From contig CAUWAG010000008.1 in NCBI GenBank assembly GCA_963556695.1, positions 1,984,001 to 2,048,000 of the forward strand: 64,000 bases of DNA, read 5' to 3'. A program made the translations under genes and the position numbers. Positions 35,421 to 46,547 of this stretch are shown in pieces (position 1 is the first letter of the stretch; the number at the start of each line of letters is the position of its first letter). This DNA comes from Anthostomella pinea. Lineage: Eukaryota; Ascomycota; Sordariomycetes; Xylariales; Xylariaceae. The notes beneath the pieces were generated by a model. The model saw only the letters and a list, made by a program, of their open reading frames with translations. It did no database searches and was not told where the DNA came from.

Positions 35421-35724
35421 TACACCAGGGAGAGTGCGAAAAACCAATCCCAAAATGTGTCAACTGCAAAGGACCTCATGCTGCCAACTTCAATAAATGC
35501 CCTGCTCGCCCCAAGGTTGTGAAAGGTACCATCCATAAGCACACATGGGAGCAAATCCAAGAAATAAGGCTAGCCGGAGAAAGAGCCAGATCCAAGGCCC
35601 TCAATGAAGCAGTCAGAAACCAAGCTGGGCCAACACCCAGCAATAATAACAAGGACATTACAATGCAAATCGACACAACAGATACAACTCATCCCAGAGA
35701 TGCCGATACCATTGTTGTCAGTCA

Positions 35725-38700
35725 ATGTTAGGTACACCAAACGAAACACATCGACACAGGCATCTAGTCATCCATTCTGTGAACACAATAGGAGGACAAA
35801 AGAGTGCAGGCCCTACAGAGTTAGCCATCAACCTGGCTGACTACAAAGGAGAACAAGCAGACATCATCCTGATGCAAGAGCCCTGGGTTGGCATACCACC
35901 AGGCAGGAGAATGGGAGTGAAGACACACCCCAATTAGAATATATACTCCCCAGTGGATTCCTGGGACAGCGACAGTACACGGCCCAGATCTCTCATCTAT
36001 GTGAGAAAACACCTTTAAGCGGATCAATTTCGGCCCTATGCTACACGAGACATCACCTGGGTCAAGGTACATGGCATCACATTTGCCAGTGTCTACCGGC
36101 CATGTGACAACCCACAGGAAGTGGATGATATTCTGGAAGTATGGACTCCACCTTTTGGCTGTGTTATAGCTGGAGATTTTAATGCTGGCGACATATCCTA
36201 GGACTCGAGCAATCCAGGATATCACGGTGGCGTCATACTGGCACAGACTATGGCAGACCACGGACTGGATCTTATTTCTGAACCAGATGTCCCAACACAT
36301 GACGATGGAAATGTACTGGATCTGGTGTTCTCAGATGTCCCCATGGCTGAAGCCTCAGTCAATGATGCACTTCAGTGCACCTCAGATCATGAGACATTAC
36401 GAATAGTCATTCCAATTCAGGGAGATCGGGACCGAGTTCCCAAGGCCAATCATTAGATAGTACAGGACGATAAACTACAAGAGCTGGCAGACTATGTCCA
36501 AACCAGGATTCATGAACTCCCCCGGCTGGGTGTATCCCCTGGCCAGGTGGATACCTTTACACAAAGCTTGATCAATATGATTCAAGGCTGTATCAGGACA
36601 GTGGGCAAGAAGCCCCGTCAATCTAGGCCCACTGCTTAGTGGAATGATGACTGCAAAGCAGCTGTTCAGACATACAGGGCCCTTTCTAAACAGACCACAA
36701 GCTAAAAAGGGCGAAATTCAGCCCGACAGGAATTTCGCTGTGTGGTCCGAAAAGCTAAGAGAGAGTACTGGCAGACTCTAATTGATTCAGCGACTGAACC
36801 AAAAGACCTGTACAGAATTGTTTCCTGGCACAAGCTGTTAGCAGGATTACGTTCCCCCCTAATCATCATAGGGGACCAAATCTTTGAGTCATAAGAGAGC
36901 AAGGCAAATGCACTACGCTTAACCACGCTTGAACGAAGTACCCCAGACAACAATATCATCGACCCCTGGTCTGCTCAGATCACACAAGCCAAGCCACACA
37001 TCCCCCTTAAATACCATGTCGGACTAGAAGAGGCTGAAGGGTGCACTATAGGGACCAAAAGCAACTCCCCAGGAATAGACACCCTCACAGTACGGATTCT
37101 GAAAGCTTGCTGGCCAGTCATTGGGGAGCATATCAGAGCCCTTTTTCAGACCTGTCTACAGATTGGACACCACCCTAAACCATTCAAAATAGCTGAGGTA
37201 GTGATGATCCCAAAGCCAGGCAAGAAAGACTACTCTAACACCAGGGCCTACAGACCAATATCGCTATTATCATGTCTTGGCAAAGGCCTAGAACGACTCA
37301 TTACAAAAAGAATTGCCTGGTTTGTCATCAAACTCGGAATTCTAGCTCCACAACATTTTGGAGCTCTGCCAAAGCGCTCTGCCGCCGACTTGGTAGCTGC
37401 ACTCATACACGATATTGAGCAGGCCCTTGACCAAGGCCTTGTTGCAACGGTAGTCACAGCAGATGTAAAAGGGGCCTTCGACGCTGCCCTAATGGGACGG
37501 CTAGTGGTTCGCATGAGAGAACAGGGCTGGCCAGACTTTCTCATAAGATGGGTCCAGTCATTCATGTCTGAACGGTCCGCAAGAGTTCGGTTTGAAAGTA
37601 TTGTGACCGACATAAAAGCTCACTTGTGGGCTACCACAAGGCTCACCAGCTTCTCCAATCCTTTATATGCTGTATACAGAGCCAATCTGTGCCCGACTCG
37701 GTATGAAAAGGAGACGCTTTGGATATGCAGACGACCTAGCGACTCTCTGTATTGGAAAGGACCTTAAAGAAATAACCAAAGAGGCTTCTGAAAATCTTTA
37801 CCTGCTTAACCAATGGGGACATAACAATGCTATTGAATTTGATCCCGACAAAACCGAGATCATGCACTTCTCACGGAAAAAGAACTCAGACAATCCTCCG
37901 GTCTGCCACAGGACAATAAACAGAACAGCAAAGAACTCCATGCGATGGCTGGGTGTCTTCCTGGATAGAAAACTGAACTTCAAAAATCACGTTTCTTACT
38001 GGGCCAAGAAAGCTAATAGGGTAGCAAACCACCTTCGAGGACTATACAACACAGTCAAAGGACTTCCAGTAAAGTCAATGAAGAGGGCTGTGAAAACTTG
38101 TGTTATTCCTATTCTTACACATGGCCTGGAGGCCTGGTACCCAGGAATAGAAAAAATTAGGAGCTTAGGTGGGACATCAGCATGTCGCATTAAAGGGCTT
38201 CTTAGAACGATAGATGCTGTACTACGAACGGCAATCAGAGCTATCTTGCCAGTCTGGAAAACACACCCTGGACATATCCTACACTTTGAATCACAGATTC
38301 CTCCAGCAGGAATTCTTGCAGAGTCAATAAGAAGACGTCACGGCCTCCGACTCGGACAAGTAGACCAGAGACACCCTCTTGTTGGCAGGCTCTAAATACA
38401 AGCTCGCAAGGAACCAACAAGGCTACAAAGGAGCTTCCAACTAGTCCCTGACTTCTAGAGACCAATACTCACCAAGCCATTATGGAAGAAGCCCCCAGTC
38501 CGTAAAGACAAAGACAAAGAAACAGAGCTCTTTAAGCAATGGTTACAGGAAAGAAATGCGAACACTGACCTTGTCATCTATTCAGATAGATCATAATTGG
38601 ACGACCAAGGCACAACCCGCACTGGATGGGGCTATACTATCAGGAAAGGCGGCACTACACAAAAATATACCAGGGAAGGGGCAGACTTCTACAAGCAGAA

Positions 38701-39600
38701 GTAGTGGATGCTGAAGTCTATGGTGCTCTCCAAGGTCTTGCAGCAGCCAGGGCAATTGGACACAGAAAACAGCTATATGTCTGCCTGGACAACACATCAG
38801 TGGTGGATGGGCTCAATGGGACTCCACCTGAGACATCACAGAAAATTTTTCTGCGATTCCAAGAACTCGCCACAGCACACACTCCTGGAGTGACCGTCAA
38901 GTGGATTCCTGGACACAGAGATATTGATGGTAACAAAGCTGCCGATATATTAACAAAAGAGGGTACTATGCTAGAAATAGACACAACAAACCTTCCTACA
39001 ATCTCTTGGGTCAAGAGAGATCTCAAGAGAAAGGGCAGAAAGGAGTTCAACCAATGGTGGAAAGACCAATCAGAATCTAGGTATCTGTTGGATAACAGGG
39101 GTCATGAAGATGAGCCGAGTCCGACCGGAAAAACCACGGTACGGCGGAGATGACCAGCACCAAACTGGGAACCGATCAGGGGCACCTGAACAGACAGAAC
39201 AGATACAAGACACTACATGCAATACACGAAGAATCACCCTCCAATCACTGAACTCGCTTGAATCCAACAGTATCAAGAAGTATACTCACACACAGTAACT
39301 GAAAGAGACCTGATATCTTTTAAGAGGAGTACTTTACACAGACTTCTAGCGGCCAGATCTGGACATGGCGACTTTGCCAGATACCATGAACGCTTTGGGC
39401 ATACAGACTCAAATGACGATTGCAGTTGTGGTGAAAAGAAAACACCACAACATATTTTCTTTTGTAAGAGACTGGGAAAAAATTGGCTACTGCCTAGGTA
39501 CTCGCCTAAGACAGCTTGTTTACAATACTTAGGGGAGAGGAGCATAGAATGGGCAAAATTCGTGGAGAAGAGCAAGTTCTTTTCAACAATCTGTCCCTAA
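35725..39600 (+). pseudogene. LINE ORF2 polyprotein (endonuclease, RT, RNase H), inactivated
   Basis: Begins MLGTPNETHRH at 35725. The endonuclease region is recognisable (ADIILMQEPWVG) but broken by many stops. The RT fingers read MMIPKPGKKDYSNTRAYRPI and ITKRIAWFVI at 37201 onward. A one-base shift near 37620 moves the frame before the catalytic YADD at 37724-37735 (FGYADDLATL). RNase H follows (VIYSDRS, AEVYGALQGL, VCLDNTSVVDGL, KWIPGHRDIDGNKAADIL). The end has the CCHC-type finger (CSCGEKKTPQHIFFC) and stop TAA at 39598. Domain order is that of the Tad1 clade. Confidence 0.88.
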
Positions 39601-39818
39601 TAGATAGCTTTTCTCGAAGGACCAGATGGATGACCCCAAGGTCATACCGCCGCAACAACGGGGATGGGCCCGTGAGCGGGACTGACTGTACTTATTATCT
39701 TGAGACCTCCACAACCCTGCGATGCAGAGGCTCTGGGAGGCGTGGTTTGCACTACTGAGGAGCTACCCCCCACGTTAAATACAAAACAAACAAAACAAAC
39801 AACAACGGATAGTAGATA

Positions 39819-41111
39819 GACCATACACAACACAACAACGCTGCGTCGTCTATACCGACGACACCACGATTCGGATTTTGCCCTCACGAGGGCGCTCGTG
39901 GCAGCATGAGCACACACATGCTGCTTTGCGCGTGCAGTGATGGCTTGAGGTTGATGTTACGGTATTACATAATACCTCCACATATTTATGTACATATATA
40001 CCCCTAGCTTCCCCGTTCTCTTCCGACCTTGCCTCTTCTTCCTTAGATATCGTTGAATCTAGATATTTCAACCCATCAACCCTGACCAGCGCAGCTGCAG
40101 GCCTGATTGTCACAGTTGAGCGGAAGGCTCCTATCAGCATCACCGGTTACGGCATCAGGTGCGAAGCCCTCGTCACGGAGCTGGACCAAGCACCGCATCC
40201 AGAAGGCAAGGGCATCATCAGCATCATCACACAAGGAGAGAAGTCCCCTGGCCACGATGGCAGAGGCACCAGAAGGAGACAAATCCACCACGCCACAGGT
40301 GGCACACGTACAGAAACCCTCTGACGACGAGGCAAGCACGGAAGTCCACCAGGCCACAGATGGCACACGCACGGCGGAAGGTGTCAATCGTAGACGAGGG
40401 CGCTGGCGAGCGAGCGACGTGCGGCACACGGTGACACAACACGGTATCACAACGACTGCAGCAAGTCCCAGATCCTGAGAGATGACGAGACGAAAAGGCC
40501 TCACGAGGGCGTGTGGTCTTGGTGAAGACGACGGTCTGGTTCGATCACGACGTCGTGGAGGATGATAAATCGTGGTCGCAGCCGGCGCCGGCGGGGTGAG
40601 CATCGTCGCCTATAATCAAGCCGTTCGTGACAATGGCGTGCGACAAGATGTAGGAAGCCGAGTTTGGGCCAGCATACACCACTTCTGTCCCGTAGCCACA
40701 TCATACTGATGAAGTCGACAATGGTCAGGCGATCGATCCGCCCACATACTCGTCGTTGGGAATCACTGCTCATATCCAAAGTGGTTATCACTCCAAGAAG
40801 CATGGCGAATGCACCCACGTTGGCTGTGTTCGTAGTGTAGTATCAACGTGTCTCAACGCCACGCTCTTGATGACGCGAAATGTGCTAATGCCTTATGTAC
40901 GCAACCGCCAAGGGCCGTAGTAATTTGGAATAACGCTTGCTTGGCTTTTTCACATCACCTTCAACGAGCTCATTTCTTTGAAGGCTCCAACAAATTATTC
41001 GTTACTAGCATACTCCTGTTGCTGAACGTCGAAATACGAGTTCGAGGCGCTCTGCGCAAAAGTGTCTTGACTGTTGAAGAAAAGGGCGGAACTGGCTCCA
41101 TCGGCATTTGG
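39819..41111. other. Repeat-like non-coding stretch with a possible LTR fragment
   Basis: From about 39956 the sequence TGTTACGGTATTACATAATA followed by a TATA-rich segment resembles the start of a fungal gypsy LTR, and an Ala/Glu/Asp-rich open frame starts at 40256 (MAEAPEGDKSTTPQVAHVQK) where a gag would sit. I cannot find the matching LTR end, so this is only a suspicion. Minus-strand fragments near 40550-40720 (EVVYAGPNSASYILSHAIV) look like another decayed gene piece, possibly connected with the relic at 41112-42260. Confidence 0.3.
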
Positions 41112-42260
41112 CTACGCGGCTAGCTCGGCTTGTCGAGCTAATTCGTCCTCGACTTTTGATGACCCAATGACCTCCGAGTTCTCGTGGGTGTACTCAACAC
41201 CCTTAGAAGCGAGAATGGCCTGGATGGGGTCTATAGCCAGCTTATGTGAGTAGGTGGCCGGAATGCGTATTACGTTCCTTATCTTCTCGATGTACGATTC
41301 TGCATGAAAGACGTTAGTCTTGTGGATATTACAGCCAAACTAGTGCGACTTACTACCCATATAAGCCCGGTGTCGAAGGTGAGACCGAAGGACTTTTACC
41401 TAAGCAGGAGAAGACCTCGCCGAGACAGCCATAATGACGATGGACATTAAAGGCACGCCGGTCGCTGTAGTATCGCTCACTAAAAGCGGGCTCGCATTTA
41501 CGAATAGACCATAATGGTTGTCTCCAGATTTCCGGGTGTTATTGTAGGCCCTGCTGTTCTATCCTTGACAGGGTCAACGGGTTCGGAACCGACCCAGGTG
41601 TTGAGGTTGACTTCCCTATCACCGAACAAGGCCCGCTGGAATGCGTACTTTAACTCGACTGTGACCTTTGGCTCCATCACGTTCAGTGAGCTTCGCTTGC
41701 ACTGACTTGTACTGATTCGTAGGCGTAGATCGGGAGGTCACTATCCTCGAATGTCCGGTACTATATGGACTGAACGTTGGCGGACATGTTGGTATTGGTA
41801 GCCGCACTGGTTCATGCCGATACGTTGAAGAATACGGTCGTATTACGAGGCGGACCCATTGCGAGAGCCTTGCCGGTTTCCTCCCAATGAATCGATATTT
41901 GCTCATACACTCTCTCGACACTGTCTCCTCTTCGGTCGCGGCAGAGCCTGACTTGGTTTTATGATCGATACAATTTCTCAATCTGCTGGATGGGAAACAC
42001 GAAGTCCAGGTCACTATGCAAATCATTATTCCAGTGGTTTGGGTGGTGATCAGAGTCCCGGCAAGGCCCCTTGCATGTGCGGACGACAAGGTGGGAAACA
42101 CCGCGGCAGTCCAATTCCAGGTCCCGCAGAAGGCGTTGCAGGAGCCGCTTCCTCGGCGACCATCAACGGGCGTCACAGGGCTGACACTGACAGATAGGTA
42201 GCGGACGACACTGGATCCCGTTTCTCCTAAGGTTCCCCATTCCCCATTCTTTCGGGGTTC
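41112..42260 (-). pseudogene. Decayed gene resembling the C-terminal part of killer-toxin-like (subgroup C) chitinases
   Basis: Minus-strand segments in shifting frames: DLHSDLDFVFPIQQIEKLYR, LCRDRRGDSVERVYEQISIH, WEETGKALAMGPPRNTTVFF, EDSDLPIYAYESVQ, KVTVELKYAFQRALFGDREV, YGCLGEVFSCLG, an intron-like GTAAAAG...CATGCAG, then SYIEKIRNVIRIPATYSHKL and a final ENSEVIGSSKVEDELARQAE, ending with TAG at 41112. Several stops and frameshifts break it. The pattern recalls the C-terminal region of large LysM/GH18 chitinases of filamentous fungi; this assignment rests on memory of the family and is uncertain. The catalytic GH18 part is not in the window. Confidence 0.5.
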
Positions 42261-42532
42261 CATAACAAGGGCTCTGTCCATCTGGAGACTGCCCCCACCA
42301 GATCCACTGCTCTATATACAGATCACACTTAAAATAGACAATACATCACTTTTGCCACTTGAGCTCCAGCAGTATAGTTCGGTGTGTGCGATAATTCTAT
42401 GTCGAAACGTTTTACCCCTGGCGGCACGTCGGGCCCCTTGCGGTCGGAAAGCTTAATAATAAGTCCTGCAACTATCTTGCCACGACGGTCATCCCGTCAT
42501 CGTAAATACACTATAATCCTAACGCTATCGTT

Positions 42533-43236
42533 TCAGCAGACAAACTTATACGAGCCACCAGTGCCGGAAAAGTCCCGGCAGTCCTTCAACGTCGCGGGGA
42601 TTGTCTCCGTCCCAACCGTGCAAGCCTTGTCGCTGAATAGGAGCAGCTGGCAGGTCCCGCTGAGGGTGTACCCGATCGAGGCGCCTTGTTGGAGGCTGCA
42701 TGTGGTGGATGCATGCCCGTAGAAATTGACGTTGCCTGTGCAGTTGCTGTAAAAGTACTGGCTGACCGACCCTGAGGATGAGTTTGCGGTACTTGGTGTC
42801 GGTTGTGAAGGGGCAGTCGTCGAGAGCGGTGTCGCGTCCGAGGATGTGGAAGAGGTGGCAGCTTGCTGATCTGTAGTCTTCCGTATCAGAGGCGGGTTAG
42901 TCTTAGGATTTGAGAGAACTACGGAGCAGGCCTCACAGATGATGGATTGGTCACCGAGGAGGTGTCTCTTTGTTTGTTGAGTTGTGTCGCAAGGACGCCG
43001 CCGAGGACAGCTGCTAGGATCACAGCAAAAACGACAATGGCGGTGATGAGCTTGCTGTGGTTCTTGGTATTGACGGCCCAGTGACTCGAATTATCTCGGT
43101 CACCAGTGTGAAACCTGGAGTTCCCAGAAACAATGTTGCTATTAGCTTCCCGAGTCGAGTGACTAACATTGCCGTCTAGTTCCCGGGTTGATTGATCAGG
43201 GCTCACGAAGCTGCCTTCGTGCAGTGGCGTGTCCAT
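42533..43236 (-). CDS. Single-pass membrane protein with Cys-containing exterior domain, unknown function
   Basis: Exons 43236-42937 and 42877-42533 (minus); the 59-nt intron has donor GTGAGG, branch ACTAAC and acceptor AAG, phase 0. The product has 214 residues: a polar N-terminus of about 60 residues (MDTPLHEGSFVSPDQ...), one transmembrane helix LITAIVVFAVILAAVLGGVL, a Ser/Thr/Pro linker, and a C-terminal domain with five cysteines (YFYSNCTGNVNFYG, TTCSLQQGASIG, TCQLLLFSDKACTVG, LKDCRDFSG) ending SYKFVC. Topology suggests a cytosolic N-terminus and an exterior C-terminal domain. This layout is frequent among uncharacterised ascomycete proteins. It lies between a pseudogene and the SINE. Confidence 0.75.
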
Positions 43237-43730
43237 GGTGCAGAGGTCTAGTAACACAGGACGGGAGGGTCACAACGAAGCTTCTGAACTGGGGTACGCA
43301 TCGGACAGTTGGACTATTAAGTGAAGCAGATGGGATGGGACGCGGCTGCAACACCCCCTTTTTGACATTTGGCCCCCACGTCATCGTGCGTGCAAAGGTC
43401 CCAAGCTTTCCAAAAAAATTCCCAGTCTGTCTCAGCTACTATAAGATCTTTGTCTTAATTCGTTGTAATAATAGATTAGAGGAGGCATATACTTCAGCTC
43501 TTGTCCTGTCACTCCATCTAGCTGGGCGTATACCGCTGCTTCGTCTACTGTGAGCCAGGCCACAACAAGGCGGAGCCGACGAGGCAGCCAACGAGGCAGC
43601 AGACGAGGCAAACCCCATTGCAACCCTATTGCAACCATCACGTAAATAGCCACGTGGTGGCCGAGGAATTTATCTCCAACCAGTAGAGTCAAGTGTTGGC
43701 GGGGTTCAATGATGGCACAGCCATGCATTC
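43237..43730. other. Promoter region of the membrane protein gene
   Basis: No gene seen; contains short CGAGGCAGC repeats at 43576-43606. Confidence 0.4.
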
Positions 43731-43741
43731 ATCTGAGCGCC

Positions 43742-44343
43742 GGGCCGTACGGCGCAATGGTCAAATGCGCCTGGTTGTGTTCTCGTTTGTGCGGTGGGCG
43801 ACGAGAACAAGTGGGTTCGAATCCTGCTATGGCCCCCTTTCTGACCCGGCTTGTGCGAGTCGATAACCAGCACACGACAGTGGAGAGGCCCCATTTTATC
43901 GCAGAACCCAATAGCCAAGCAGCTTGTCTCCACAATACCCACTCCTGCGAGGTTTTCCCCCTTGTGGTTTCCCTCGCTAGCAGATAACAAACACCTACTC
44001 CACCCACCAATGCGACATATATCGAACGGCTACTGGAACGATATGTACACCAGAGAACTGAGGTTCACTGGGTCGCTTTGTCACTAGATAGGAGGTTTTT
44101 CTGACGGAATCGTGCTTGGGTATTGACTAAAACCATCTGAACACTCCAGATTGGTACCGCTACAGCGAGGATAGGCTCGTGCGCGGATCTGAATGTATCT
44201 AATTTGACACCTCTACAACCTTGCGATGCAATGGCTCTGGGAGGCGTGGTTTGCACTACTGAGGAGCTACCCCCCACGTTAAATACAAAACAAACAAACA
44301 AACAAACAAACAAACAAACAAACAAACAAACAAACAAATAAAC
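43742..44343 (+). mobile_element. tRNA-derived SINE with LINE-type 3' tail
   Basis: About 600 bp. The head (43742-43837) folds like a tRNA: GGGCCGT pairs with ATGGCCC, a D-type arm GGCGC/GCGCC, and a T arm around TTCGAAT. It carries an A-box-like GGCGCAATGG and a perfect B box GGTTCGAATCC at 43814-43824. A unique body follows. The last 165-200 bp match the 3' end of the resident LINE (TCTGGGAGGCGTGGTTTGCA, CCCCCCACGTTAAATAC) and end in (AAAC)n. It is flanked by the duplication ATCTGAGCGCCGG at 43731-43743 and 44344-44356, so the 5' edge is ambiguous by 2 nt. It lies directly upstream of the gene starting at 44412. Partial second copy at 47583-48064. Confidence 0.9.
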
Positions 44344-44411
44344 ATCTGAGCGCCGGTTAAACCCAATAGAAGTATCACTGCTTACACCGGTCGAATCTCT
44401 CCATACACAAA

Positions 44412-46547
44412 ATGGATCTTGTTGGTACAGTTGCGGCATCTATTCAACTACTGGGCTTCTGTCACTCAACTGCGAAAGTCTTACACCAGATCACCCAACA
44501 CATGAAAGACGGGCCAGCAGCGTATCGAGAACATCTGGACACTATCAGGTCACTGTTACAGATAGTGGGCCAAGTCCAGCACCAACCGACAACGGACCAT
44601 CTCATAGGTTCGATTGTCAACATATCCAGACACGCGGCCGATATACTGAAACAGCTGGAGCAACGCTCATCGTTCTTCTATAGCGTCATCTACGCACTTT
44701 CACTGCATTCTTCTCTCACAGAGCACTTTGATACTCTCGAAACTCAACGAGACCTCGTCCATTTCCAGTTGTCCTGCGACAGCCACCGCGTGCTATCAAA
44801 CCTCGAGCACCGGTTCCTAGAGCTTCCCAGCCCACCACCTGTTCAATCAGAAGACAATATGCCTCGCGAGGAGATCAAGGTTCGCAAGGTAAGCTGAATC
44901 TGATTAAACTCACACCTACCAATCATCGGTCCTGATATAATCGGGGGACAAAAGTCTCTGTACAGCCCCATTTCTGGACCCCTGACCTGCTACACCTCAC
45001 GACTCAATTGAACCACAACACACTCAATTCTGGTCAGAAAATTCTCAGATAAATTGCATTCGATAGCCCGTTCAGTAATGCGTGTACTATCCACCAGCGC
45101 GCCTGCATGCGGCGATGCGATCGCGAACAGACTCGATCAGCACGCGTACCTGCTCAGGATCGATCTCGGACCACGCCTTCTCAATTAACTCGTGTGCGTA
45201 CTGGTAATGAGGGATATTGTCCTTCAATTCGGAGAATTCAGGCTCGATAACACGTATCTGCCTCTTCAGAAGTCGCCAGACATGCTCGATGGGATTGAGA
45301 TCGGGGCTGTGAGGAGGCCAGTCGATACAGTGAATCCCGTGCTCTTTTAGCCACTCCGGAACACCTCCTGAGAGGTGGATTTTCGCGTTATCTTGAACAA
45401 AAGGATCTCCAGTCTCATAGAAGGGAAGGAGGCCGTTCTCAAGGACCTATTTATATGACTCTGTGGATACTCCTCCGCGCGGAGCATCCGGATTGAGTGG
45501 TCAGAAGATCAATTTGCCCAGTCCTCCTTCTCCATTGCGTAGCCAGATCTGAGACCACACCATTATCGAAATACGAGGCTTTCTGTGACTCGTGGGGTTC
45601 ACGAGATCGTAACGGTACCGCTCTGACGAGTATCGAATAACCCAATCGCCTGGATTATCCGATTCATTTTGGACCGTACACTCGTCAGAAAACAGTGCCC
45701 TTAAGAGTTCGAGAATACGCTCCGGATGGTCGTAATATTCGGCAAATTCACGCCTTATCCGAGCCGTCTCCTCTTTCAGCTCGATCCTCTTGGCTGCTCG
45801 CCACTTCTCAAGCCCTCTTGCATGGCAAATGCGCTTGATAGTCTTCGCGCAGCAAAGAACGCGGGCTTTGTTTCGGATCTTCTGCCACGAGGCCCTGGGG
45901 AAGTCCCTCGCTGCCTGAATAACACGGGCGCGTTTGCGAGTGTTCAGAGCACTTGGTCGACCACTTCTGGGAGCAGATTTCGTGGTGGTGGTGGTCTCAA
46001 AGCGATTGACAGTCTCAGTGATGGTGGCAGGGCGCGTGGTTTTGAACGCGTCGGCAACCTCCTTGCGGCTCTGCCCCAGCACTCTCGCCGCCACAATCGC
46101 AGAGCGAGCATCGCGAGTGAACTCCCCGTTCGGCGCGCGACTGCCGCTCAATTTATCTCCAAAAGATCGAAATACCATCGTGGTTTGCGTTGTTGAGAGA
46201 GTGTTGAAGTTGAAGGGTAGTTGACGCGTTGTTTTGATATTCGGAGATTAGTGGTGGGGTGTACGGAGACTTTTGTCCACCCAGTTTACCAGCTTTAGAG
46301 CCGCACGTTCGTATCGAACAACAACGTCGTCAAACATTATTCCATTTTGGGCGTTAGAAACAACAAGAACGCGCCGGCCACCCATATATACGATACCATC
46401 CCACCCCCACATCTCGTACAGCCAAACCCCACCAACACCACCAAAAACCCCCTCATTCACCCACATGTAAAAGAAGTCATTCAGGTCAGAGAAATTCAGC
46501 AAAATTATCATTCAAGAGCGCAGAAGCTGCTCATTCGTAATATCTAG
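44412..46547 (+). CDS. Small fungal STAND/HET-type N-terminal domain protein, intron carries a Tc1 element
   Basis: Exon 1 (44412-44888) encodes 159 residues starting MDLVGTVAASIQLLGFCHST, typical of the helical N-terminal domain found on fungal STAND (NLR-like) and related small proteins, and ending EEIKVRK. The donor GTAAGC is at 44889. A Tc1 element occupies 44940-46286; skipping it and one TA leaves an intron of 61 nt ending TTTAG at 46298. Exon 2 (46299-46547) then joins in phase 0 and adds 82 residues (SRTFVSNNNVVKHYSILGVR...VKEVIQVREIQQNYHSRAQK) to a TAG. No nucleotide-binding domain is present. Exon 2 is inferred; its end overlaps the tail of a minus-strand pogo remnant, so the gene may be truncated. 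Whether the 1.4-kb intron is still spliced is unknown. Confidence 0.62.
44940..46286 (-). mobile_element. Tc1/mariner element inside a host intron
   Basis: 1347 bp. Inverted ends share GGACAAAAGTCTC (44947 region and, inverted, near 46265-46278) and continue as GTACA. TA lies outside both ends (44938-44939, 46287-46288). It carries a minus-strand Tc1-type transposase gene. Terminal repeats are short and imperfect. Confidence 0.85.
45087..46178 (-). pseudogene. Tc1-type transposase (DD34E), two in-frame stops
   Basis: Starts MVFRSFGDKLSG at 46178. An N-terminal paired HTH (RVLGQSRKEVADAFKTTRPA, RSGRPSALNTRKRARVIQ) is followed by the catalytic domain: ALFSDECTVQNES, then PFVQDNAKIHLSGGV, then WPPHSPDLNPIEHVWRLLKR with the Glu. 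The spacing of the last two acids fits the Tc1 DD34E class. A TGA just after GLGKLIF and a TAG after ESYK interrupt an otherwise single frame that ends at 45087. Inactive, but recently so. Confidence 0.88.

Larger units (their letters stand above)
32215..35731 (+). pseudogene. LINE ORF1 (gag-like), split by the pogo insertion
   Basis: Starts at 32215 (MAPFHDRPPNTP) and reads to a TAG at 33307-33309. The same frame continues past the stop (SAVKKLFTLFAHS, KVHQCASCFRYHG), reaching the insertion at 33485. After the element the last part resumes with a zinc-knuckle pattern (PKCVNCKGPHAANFNKCP) and ends at 35731. One knuckle Cys is changed to Tyr. The product would be the RNA-binding protein of the retrotransposon RNP. 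Dead through the TAG and the insertion. Confidence 0.8.
32075..39802 (+). mobile_element. Full-length, inactive Tad1-clade LINE with a nested pogo element
   Basis: Bounded by a 16-bp target-site duplication, CAACGGATAGTAGATA, at 32059-32074 and 39803-39818. Order: 5' UTR, ORF1 (gag-like with zinc knuckles), ORF2 (endonuclease, reverse transcriptase, RNase H, C-terminal Zn finger), about 200-bp 3' UTR and a CAAA/AAAC-rich tail. A 1936-bp Fot1/pogo-type element sits in ORF1 at 33485-35420; without it the LINE is about 5.8 kb. Both ORFs carry stops and frameshifts, so it is not autonomous now. The 3' UTR and tail are shared with the truncated copy at 31209-31557 and with the SINE at 43742-44343. 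Confidence 0.93.

Noticed and set aside
40076..40603. Minus-strand open frame of 175 codons
   Set aside because: Repetitive Cys/Val/Pro-rich translation opposite a possible gag-like frame; no domain.
43742..43837. A functional tRNA gene
   Set aside because: The head folds like a tRNA, but it occurs twice joined to the same non-tRNA body and ends in a LINE-like tail with target duplications, so it is a SINE head; the anticodon region is also abnormal.
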